Shown here one piece after another: positions 1 through 4,832 of a DNA stretch of 7,687 bases (position 1 is its first letter; every line of letters starts with the position of its first letter). Under the pieces are notes generated by a model that did not search any database, was not told the DNA's origin, and saw only the letters and a list, made by a program, of their open reading frames with translations. This DNA is from Saccharofermentans sp. (lineage in GTDB: Bacteria; Bacillota_A; Clostridia; Saccharofermentanales; Saccharofermentanaceae), in NCBI GenBank assembly GCA_024695565.1, contig JAILHX010000036.1:1-7687 (forward strand). The letters are read 5' to 3'. A program made the position numbers and the translations under genes.

Positions 1-2
1 GG

Positions 3-596
3 CTGAATGAGGATGATGTAGTATTGGTCAAGGATTTCTTTGAACAAAACACGCTCAGATCGGACAGAGTAAAGGCTTCGAGGTTCCATGATCTGATCGC
101 GGACATGTGTCCGCAAAATGCGGCGGACTGTCAGCATAATATAATTCAAGTCAATCAAACCGAATGTAACTTAATCCAACCCAACGAAAGAGAAAGCAAT
201 TCAGGTCAATCCAAATCAGTCCAAGAAGACGAGCTGGATGAAGAGGATGACAGGGGTGGGTATTATGTTTTCAACCCCAAAGAAGAGTACGTCATTCCAT
301 ATGTTATGGACAGATTTGCTTATAAGTATGGTTTTAGTAAAGGCGATGTAAGGCTTCTTGTTGAGCTTGCAGATATGCTTGAAGGTATTCCGCGTGAGAC
401 AGAGCACGATCCAGACGGCTCCGGCTATGAGTGGATGCAGGACTATTTTGCAATCATGTTCAGGAAGTTGGAACGGGAGATATCCAATAAGGAGATAAAG
501 GATAAATACGCCTACTTTAAGGCCATGATCGAGAATGATCTTAGAGCTGAAGGAAAGTTACCTGAAGTCTATAACGACATCAGAAAAGTGGGCTGA
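3..596 (+). CDS. C-terminal part of an unrecognised protein, possibly a plasmid-type replication initiator (5' end outside window)
   Basis: The reading frame is open to the left edge, with in-frame codons before the TTG at 24, so the gene very likely starts outside the window and only about 197 C-terminal residues are seen. After a short basic/helical stretch there is a low-complexity linker rich in N, Q, S and I (roughly residues 40-75 counting from the TTG at 24), then an acidic run (DELDEEDD). A helical C-terminal domain follows, ending in a charged segment around KDKYAYFKAMIEND. I do not recognise the family with certainty. An N/Q/S-rich linker encoded by short AATC-type repeats, followed by a helical C-terminal domain and sitting just upstream of mob genes, is reminiscent of Firmicute replication initiators of the RepA_N kind. 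That is an inference from layout, not from a diagnostic motif. Other possibilities are a DnaD-like or other accessory DNA-binding protein. The gene ends with TGA at 594-596. Confidence 0.5.
   Translation: MNEDDVVLVKDFFEQNTLRSDRVKASRFHDLIADMCPQNAADCQHNIIQVNQTECNLIQPNERESNSGQSKSVQEDELDEEDDRGGYYVFNPKEEYVIPYVMDRFAYKYGFSKGDVRLLVELADMLEGIPRETEHDPDGSGYEWMQDYFAIMFRKLEREISNKEIKDKYAYFKAMIENDLRAEGKLPEVYNDIRKVG
99..114. repeat. Perfect short inverted repeat inside the first gene
   Basis: The arms GCGGACA (99-105) and TGTCCGC (108-114) are perfect complements around a 2-nt centre. A further GCGGAC copy lies at 123-128 and a CGGACA copy at 61-66. The cluster is just upstream of the AATC-type repeats in the same gene. 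It could be part of an intragenic origin or operator, or it may be chance within coding sequence. Confidence 0.4.
143..224 (+). repeat. Cluster of short iteron-like direct repeats within a coding region
   Basis: Related motifs occur as GTCAATCAAA (150-159), TTAATCCAAC (171-180), GTCAATCCAA (205-214) and ATCAGTCCAA (215-224). A longer near-identical pair, AATTCAAGTCAATC (143-156) and AATTCAGGTCAATC (198-211), differs at one base and is 55 bp apart, which is not a multiple of three. The similarity is therefore at DNA level and is not repeated peptide. In RepA_N-type plasmids the origin iterons are known to lie inside the rep gene, in the part that encodes the interdomain linker. The position here fits, but an origin function is inferred. 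Confidence 0.4.
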
Positions 597-617
597 TTAC
601 CTTGCTCACAAGCGGAG

Positions 618-649
618 ACTCGGGGGATACAACTGTGCATCTCCCGGGT
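618..649 (+). repeat. Imperfect hairpin downstream of the first gene
   Basis: The arms at 618-628 (ACTCGGGGGAT) and 639-649 (ATCTCCCGGGT) can pair over 11 positions if two G-U pairs are allowed, around a 10-nt loop. It lies 22 bp past the stop codon of the first gene and could limit read-through. It has no following T-tract, so it is not a typical rho-independent terminator. A role in the transfer region is also possible. Confidence 0.35.
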
Positions 650-706
650 TCCCGTCTATCTCCTGACAACGTTCTCATACAATTGTCCTAATTAGTAGCA
701 GGCTAC

Positions 707-775
707 GCTTTTTGATATCAAAAAGCACATTTCGGGGCAGTCCCCGAACCCCTTAAGACGTCCCTGACGGGACGT
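707..775 (+). other. Candidate origin of transfer (oriT): three consecutive perfect hairpins
   Basis: Three perfect inverted repeats stand almost back to back. The first is a 20-bp palindrome at 707-726, with arms GCTTTTTGAT and ATCAAAAAGC. The second is TTCGGGG/CCCCGAA at 731-737 and 742-748 with a 4-nt loop. The third is ACGTCCC/GGGACGT at 758-764 and 769-775, also with a 4-nt loop. They end 31 bp before the MobC start codon, the usual place for an oriT next to its MobC and relaxase genes. The strand-specific nick site cannot be fixed by eye. Alternative roles are a MobC/relaxase operator or a leader structure controlling mob expression. Confidence 0.55.
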
Positions 776-806
776 AAATCTATGAAATCACGAGGTAAAT
801 ATAATC

Positions 807-1130
807 ATGAGCAGACGTAACAAAGCCGTCGTCATCCGCTTCACCGAAGATGAATGGCGGTCACTAAACGACAAGGTGAAAAAGGCAAAATTGCCAAGAG
901 AGAAGTTTTGCAGAGCGATCCTTCTCGGAGCTAAAGTTAATGCACCGCCGGATGCGGATTATGTATCGCTAATCTTTGAGGTCCGCCGTGTCGGGAGCAA
1001 CCTTAATCAGCTTCTTCGCCAGCTCAACTATTACGGGATAGTACCTGAAGTAGATATTGAGGAAAGCAAGAACGAAGTCCACGGAGTCTGTGATCTTCTG
1101 TGCGAAACATTCAAAAGGGTGGTGAAATGA
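807..1130 (+). CDS. mobC: MobC-family relaxosome accessory protein
   Basis: This is a 107-aa basic protein predicted to bind the oriT and help the relaxase form the relaxosome. Residues 6-45 look like a ribbon-helix-helix DNA-binding segment (KAVVIRFTEDEW, then a helix around LPREKFCRAILLG). Residues 57-78 carry the hallmark of bacterial mobilization MobC proteins, EVRRVGSNLNQLLRQLNYYG. The length is normal for the family. ATG at 807 is preceded by GAGG at 792-795, a somewhat long spacing of 11 nt. The stop is 1 bp before the relaxase start, so the two are co-transcribed and probably translationally coupled. The hairpin cluster upstream is its likely binding region. The family call is strong; the exact DNA target is inferred. 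Confidence 0.88.
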   Translation: MSRRNKAVVIRFTEDEWRSLNDKVKKAKLPREKFCRAILLGAKVNAPPDADYVSLIFEVRRVGSNLNQLLRQLNYYGIVPEVDIEESKNEVHGVCDLLCETFKRVVK

Positions 1131-1131
1131 T

Positions 1132-2523
1132 ATGGCAGTAACAAATATGTGGGCAGTAAAAGGAAGTGTGTCCACTGTCGTTAAGTATATCGAGAACCCG
1201 GAAAAGACGACTCCCAAAGAAATGCAGCAAGTCATGACATATATCACGGATGCCGATAAGACTGAGCAGATGATGTATGTAACAGGAATCAACTGTGAAC
1301 CGGAGATAGCAGCCAAACAGTTCATGCAGACAAAACAGCTCTGGGGAAAGGAAGGCGGCAGGATGGCATATCACGGGTATCAATCATTCCGAGCTGGAGA
1401 AGTCGATGCGGAAACGGTGCACAAAATCGGCGTGGAACTTGCACAGCGGCTATGGGGTGACAGGTTTGAGGTTGTCGTGGCAACACATCTTAATACGGAT
1501 CATTACCATAATCACTTTTGCCTGAATTCTGTATCTTTCGCTGACGGTTATAAGTATCACGATACGAAGGAAGATATCAGGCTTATGCGGGACACTTCAG
1601 ATAATATCTGCAGAAGATACGGATTGTCTATTGAAGAACGCTCCAGAATCGACCAGGATAGGCGCAGGAGCTATCGTGAACTTAAAGACGAAAGAGAGTT
1701 CAAGCCGACGCTTAGAAGCAAAGTGAGGGCCGATATAGACGCTGCAGTAGCATACGCAAGTACCACAAAAGAGTTCGGAAGAGTGATGCGGTCAATGGGA
1801 TATGAATTTATCTTCGAGAGCGAAACCGGTAAAGAACTCAAATATCCGAAGCTGAAGCTTCCAGGATCTGACAAATGTATTAGGTTCAAGTCGTTGGGCC
1901 CGGGATATAGTTTTGATGATTGCTGTAAAAGAGTATTCAGAACAAGATCATCGGAATATCCCTTCAAGGACTTAGAGGATGTTAAGGAGCCGGCGGTGGT
2001 TGATCGTTATAGGACAAGACTCAATAATGCTGGTTTCCGCGTAGTGATCACATATCATGGAATGCAGCTAAGATCCTGTAAGCGAAGACGTAAATATCGT
2101 GAATACTCTCCTGAACTGATAAAAGAGATTCGTAAGCTGGACAAATATATACAGCTAATGGATTTCTGCAGGGAATATAAGCTTGATAGTGTTGCCCAAG
2201 TTGAGCAGCTGAAAACAGCAATAAGATCGAATATCACCCAATTGGCCGAAGAGCGCAACTATTGCCGCAAGCAACAGCGACTATGGGAGAGAGATGGTGT
2301 GCCTGTATATGTGAATCTTTGGAAACAAGCGGCACAGGAAAAGACAAATGCAATGCGGCCATTGTACCAAAAACTCCGTATGTGCGATGAAGTTTTGAAG
2401 ACAGAACCAGCAATCCGTGTAAATGCTATAAACCTTGTTCAGCAACGAGTATACGAAGAACAGAAGAGGCAGTTTAGAAAGGAACTGGCGAAGACAAAAC
2501 CAACAAATACACGTGTCAGATAA
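1132..2523 (+). CDS. MOBP-type relaxase / mobilization nuclease
   Basis: This 463-aa relaxase is predicted to nick one strand at oriT and stay attached to the transferred 5' end. The N-terminus is typical of the Firmicute relaxase family, with VVKYIENPEKT at residues 17-27 (Y19 is a candidate catalytic tyrosine). HGYQSFRAGE at 81-90 is the second conserved block. The metal-binding motif follows at 119-128 as H119-x4-H124-x-H126-x-H128, and NSVSFADGYKYHD (132-144) continues it. A central region (195-260, ending in RFKSLGPGYS) and a basic patch (CKRRRKYR, near 316-323) precede a helical C-terminal tail, also usual for the family. The ATG at 1132 follows the mobC stop by 1 bp, with an AGGGTGG-like ribosome binding site at the end of mobC. 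No partner type IV coupling or secretion genes are in the window, so the element may use transfer machinery encoded elsewhere. Confidence 0.92.
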   Translation: MAVTNMWAVKGSVSTVVKYIENPEKTTPKEMQQVMTYITDADKTEQMMYVTGINCEPEIAAKQFMQTKQLWGKEGGRMAYHGYQSFRAGEVDAETVHKIGVELAQRLWGDRFEVVVATHLNTDHYHNHFCLNSVSFADGYKYHDTKEDIRLMRDTSDNICRRYGLSIEERSRIDQDRRRSYRELKDEREFKPTLRSKVRADIDAAVAYASTTKEFGRVMRSMGYEFIFESETGKELKYPKLKLPGSDKCIRFKSLGPGYSFDDCCKRVFRTRSSEYPFKDLEDVKEPAVVDRYRTRLNNAGFRVVITYHGMQLRSCKRRRKYREYSPELIKEIRKLDKYIQLMDFCREYKLDSVAQVEQLKTAIRSNITQLAEERNYCRKQQRLWERDGVPVYVNLWKQAAQEKTNAMRPLYQKLRMCDEVLKTEPAIRVNAINLVQQRVYEEQKRQFRKELAKTKPTNTRVR

Positions 2524-2529
2524 TGATGT

Positions 2530-2563
2530 CCCCTGTGTTCCCCGCAGAACACAGGGGTTGTTT
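2530..2563 (+). terminator. Rho-independent terminator of the mobilization genes
   Basis: A perfect 11-bp GC-rich stem, CCCCTGTGTTC (2530-2540) and GAACACAGGGG (2547-2557), closes a 6-nt loop and is followed by TTGTTT. It starts 7 bp after the relaxase stop codon. On the opposite strand there is no T-tract after the stem, so it should act mainly on rightward transcription. Confidence 0.85.
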
Positions 2564-2588
2564 CCTGTTACGGAATCTGCCGATGTTT

Positions 2589-2640
2589 AATTTGGTCAAC
2601 TGCGCGCCAATTTAGTCATTTAAGGCCAAATGACTAAATT
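2589..2640. repeat. Three copies of AATTTRGTCA, two of them forming a perfect 13-bp inverted repeat
   Basis: AATTTGGTCA (2589-2598) and AATTTAGTCA (2609-2618) are direct copies 20 bp apart. A third copy is inverted at 2631-2640. The last two are the cores of a perfect inverted repeat, AATTTAGTCATTT (2609-2621) and AAATGACTAAATT (2628-2640), with a 6-nt centre. The cluster lies where the + strand mobilization module meets the - strand operon. It could terminate leftward transcription from the operon, although there is no T-tract. It could also be a protein-binding array or mark a recombination boundary. The rest of the gap 2564-2672 is AT-rich and shows no further gene. Confidence 0.6.
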
Positions 2641-2672
2641 AAATTGAAAAATCACATGCCTCAATGAAATAA

Positions 2673-3068
2673 TTATATGCTTCCTAAATGCTTTATTGCT
2701 TCGACAACAATTTTGTCTGCAGGTAGCCAATCAACCGAGTCTAAATCATTAATCGATAACCACTTCGCGGCTTCGTGTTCCAACAATTCCATCACTGAAT
2801 CAGATGTAAGTTCAGCCCAGAAACAATCCATATAAAGATGAAATGTTGGGTAGTCATATTCAACTGTTGTCAACAATGGGCCAACTACTATATCAGCGGC
2901 TAATTCCTCTCGAATTTCACGCTCAAGTGCTTTCTGCGGAGTCTCGCCAAACTCGACTTTTCCGCCCGGGAACTCCCAACGATCTTTATATTCACCATAA
3001 CCTCGTTGAGTAGCAAAGATTTTGACATCACGTTTGATAATTGCCGCTACGACTTTTATTGATTTCAT
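2673..3068 (-). CDS. MutT-type Nudix hydrolase ((deoxy)nucleoside triphosphate pyrophosphohydrolase)
   Basis: This 131-aa cytosolic enzyme is predicted to hydrolyse a nucleoside triphosphate to the monophosphate and pyrophosphate. WEFPGGK (31-37) and the Nudix box at 36-58 are clear: G36, E42, R50-E51 and E54-E55 fit the GX5EX7REUXEEXGU pattern. The conserved glycine near the end of the box is alanine (A57), a tolerated variation in related proteins. The C-terminal EHEAAKWLSINDLDSVDWLPAD block resembles MutT/NudG-like enzymes, but 8-oxo-dGTP versus other substrates cannot be decided here. I chose ATG at 3068; a TTG one codon earlier (3071) is also open. AAGGAT near 3075-3080 is the likely ribosome binding site. 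It is the last gene of the operon, 25 bp after the HNH gene. Confidence 0.88.
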   Translation of the reverse strand: MKSIKVVAAIIKRDVKIFATQRGYGEYKDRWEFPGGKVEFGETPQKALEREIREELAADIVVGPLLTTVEYDYPTFHLYMDCFWAELTSDSVMELLEHEAAKWLSINDLDSVDWLPADKIVVEAIKHLGSI

Positions 3069-3093
3069 CAAAACAAACTATCCTTATATCAGC

Positions 3094-4248
3094 TTATGAA
3101 CCGGCGTATTTCCACAAACTATATCCCTGCCTGAAGGCTGAGTCATAAACAGGGCGCATATTGTTTGATAGGATTCTGACAAATTCTTCCTTGGTGTTTC
3201 CTTTGCGATACAGTTCTTGTGTTGCCCAAACAGAATGAAGATTGTCTTTATAACACTTTTCATACAGCTCAAAAACATCATTTCTCGCATGAATCAATTC
3301 GTACATAACGAACTGGTTATCAGCAAATCTTCCAAAGAACCGATCCCATGAAGGAAGATTGTTGTTTTTGCCTGAATTCAGATTCGAATCCATTGGCATA
3401 AGGTTCCACAATTCATCATTCATTACAAATGAGAACGGAACAAAATGATCGATATCAAAATCTGCAATGTTTATCGGTTTGTTTGTAAATACATCATCAA
3501 TATGAGCATATGGGAATATGCCTTTCCAAAGATTACGAACTGACTCAAGTTTACGCGCTTTGTTGTCTAATGGAGCCAGCTTATAAACAATGCCGGGAAT
3601 TTCAGGATTATTTCTTTGAAGCCATTTGACTTTCTCATGCTTGATCCATCCTTTTATAGCCACAGCATTATCCTTGATCATCTGAGACCAATCTGCATCA
3701 AATACAACTTCTCTTGCCAGACCGCTACTTTCGCCTAGTATATATGGAAGTTTGGTCTTTGAATTATTAAAATCTTGGATCTGCTGAACCATTCTTCCAA
3801 TAGATGCATCCAGAGGACCAAGGTCATGATTAATGAAGAATCCAGACAGGGCTTTATAAGGCACCATGTTCGTGAGAGTTTTCTTCTCTTTAAGAATATA
3901 CTGATCGAATTCTTCGATTGCGTTCTTAATTTCCGTTCTGGATGCGTTGCTATTAAGATCTGAATGTTCCTTCAAAATAGTAACGGCTTTTTCAAGATTA
4001 TCCTTGTCTTTATATACAATGCCACTCAAATGAATATGGAACTCAACAACAGAATACCAGGCATCAGCTATCATCTCGTCAATGATGTCGTTAAATGTAG
4101 TCTGCGTGGTGTTCTCGAGAATAAGCGTTGTAATAGCATCAAGCCAATAGAACTTATAACAATATGACGGAGACTCCATCATTCTTGAAAAACTCTCTAC
4201 CTCGAGCGTGTTATAGTATTTTCCGTCAATGCTAAATGAATAGTCCAT
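3094..4248 (-). CDS. HNH endonuclease with a long uncharacterised N-terminal region
   Basis: This 384-aa protein is predicted to cut DNA or RNA with a C-terminal HNH (beta-beta-alpha metal) domain. The motif runs over residues 263-300: DIDHFVPF has D267-H268 as the catalytic/metal pair, DELWNLMP gives N282, and N291-x2-K294 closes it, followed by NNNLPSWDRFF. The first 260 residues are mostly helical and carry YKFYWLDAI (31-39) and WYSVVEFHIHLS (64-75), which probably form a target-recognition or partner-binding region of unknown role. No signal peptide or membrane segment is seen. ATG at 4248 is 3 bp after the methyltransferase stop, and AAGGAA inside the end of that gene (4255-4260) is an ideally spaced ribosome binding site. 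Next to a methyltransferase it suggests restriction-modification, but that methyltransferase lacks DNA-methylase motifs. Confidence 0.8.
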   Translation of the reverse strand: MDYSFSIDGKYYNTLEVESFSRMMESPSYCYKFYWLDAITTLILENTTQTTFNDIIDEMIADAWYSVVEFHIHLSGIVYKDKDNLEKAVTILKEHSDLNSNASRTEIKNAIEEFDQYILKEKKTLTNMVPYKALSGFFINHDLGPLDASIGRMVQQIQDFNNSKTKLPYILGESSGLAREVVFDADWSQMIKDNAVAIKGWIKHEKVKWLQRNNPEIPGIVYKLAPLDNKARKLESVRNLWKGIFPYAHIDDVFTNKPINIADFDIDHFVPFSFVMNDELWNLMPMDSNLNSGKNNNLPSWDRFFGRFADNQFVMYELIHARNDVFELYEKCYKDNLHSVWATQELYRKGNTKEEFVRILSNNMRPVYDSAFRQGYSLWKYAGS

Positions 4249-4251
4249 CTT

Positions 4252-4830
4252 TTATTCCTTACGAAGTATTACGTTGTACCAAGTATTGGTTCTGCCCTTT
4301 ATAACATCTTCAGAATACCATTCCTCAACAATTCTAAGCCCTTTTACAAGTAGATTGCTGAATCGATCAGATGTCATATCTGTATAGTATCGCCCATCCC
4401 GTTCGCCTTCGAAGTTACCGGATTTGAAGGATATATACATTAATCCGTTGTCTACAAGAGCATTCTTCAATATGTTAATAACAGTGGGCAGTTGAGAACT
4501 TGGAATATGAAGTAATGATGCACATGCCCATACAGCATCATATTTTTGGTCACTGCCAAACGACAAAAAATCAACACACTTAACATCTATACCAGCATAT
4601 TCTCTTGCCAGTTTGCAAAGGTTTTCAGCACCGTCGATAGCACTGACTTGATAACCCATATCAACAAAAGCTTTGCTATCCCTACCGGAACCACATCCGA
4701 AATCCAAAATTCGACAACCAACCGGAACATATTTTAGAAATCTTTCATACAAACGACTTGTATCCACCTTAACGGTAGAGTCAAAGTAATCTTTTGCATG
4801 AGTCTCATAGAATTGATTGGTAATGCTCAT
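4252..4830 (-). CDS. Class I SAM-dependent methyltransferase
   Basis: This 192-aa Rossmann-fold methyltransferase is predicted to transfer a methyl group from S-adenosylmethionine. Motif I is ILDFGCGSGRD (41-51), the acidic ribose-binding residue is D66 in AIDGAE, the adenine-contact acid is probably D87, and AVWACASLLHI (99-109) is the post-motif strand. There is no DPPY/NPPF motif of N6-adenine or N4-cytosine DNA methylases and no Pro-Cys motif of C5-cytosine methylases. It therefore resembles small-molecule, RNA or protein methyltransferases of the Methyltransf_11/25 type, with a short C-terminal part (GERDGRYYTDM, NTWYNVILRK). The ATG at 4830 is 2 bp after the helicase stop, with GAAGAG upstream, so translation is probably coupled. 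The substrate is unknown. Confidence 0.87.
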   Translation of the reverse strand: MSITNQFYETHAKDYFDSTVKVDTSRLYERFLKYVPVGCRILDFGCGSGRDSKAFVDMGYQVSAIDGAENLCKLAREYAGIDVKCVDFLSFGSDQKYDAVWACASLLHIPSSQLPTVINILKNALVDNGLMYISFKSGNFEGERDGRYYTDMTSDRFSNLLVKGLRIVEEWYSEDVIKGRTNTWYNVILRKE

Positions 4831-4832
4831 AA

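Noticed and set aside
798..803. TATAAT sequence just before the mobC start codon as a -10 box.
   Set aside because: Transcription would start inside or after the ATG and would lose the GAGG ribosome binding site; no matching -35 box is convincing.
969..1383. Two - strand open frames opposite mobC and the relaxase.
   Set aside because: They are antisense shadows of two well-supported genes, and their hydrophobic composition is what the reverse strand of charged coding DNA usually gives.
3084..3290. Short - strand open frame overlapping the end of the HNH gene.
   Set aside because: It is in another frame of a clear gene and has no recognisable domain or own ribosome binding site.
3094..4830. 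HNH plus methyltransferase as a classic type II restriction-modification pair.
   Set aside because: The methyltransferase has no DNA-methylase catalytic motif or target-recognition domain, and both genes sit inside a larger coupled operon.
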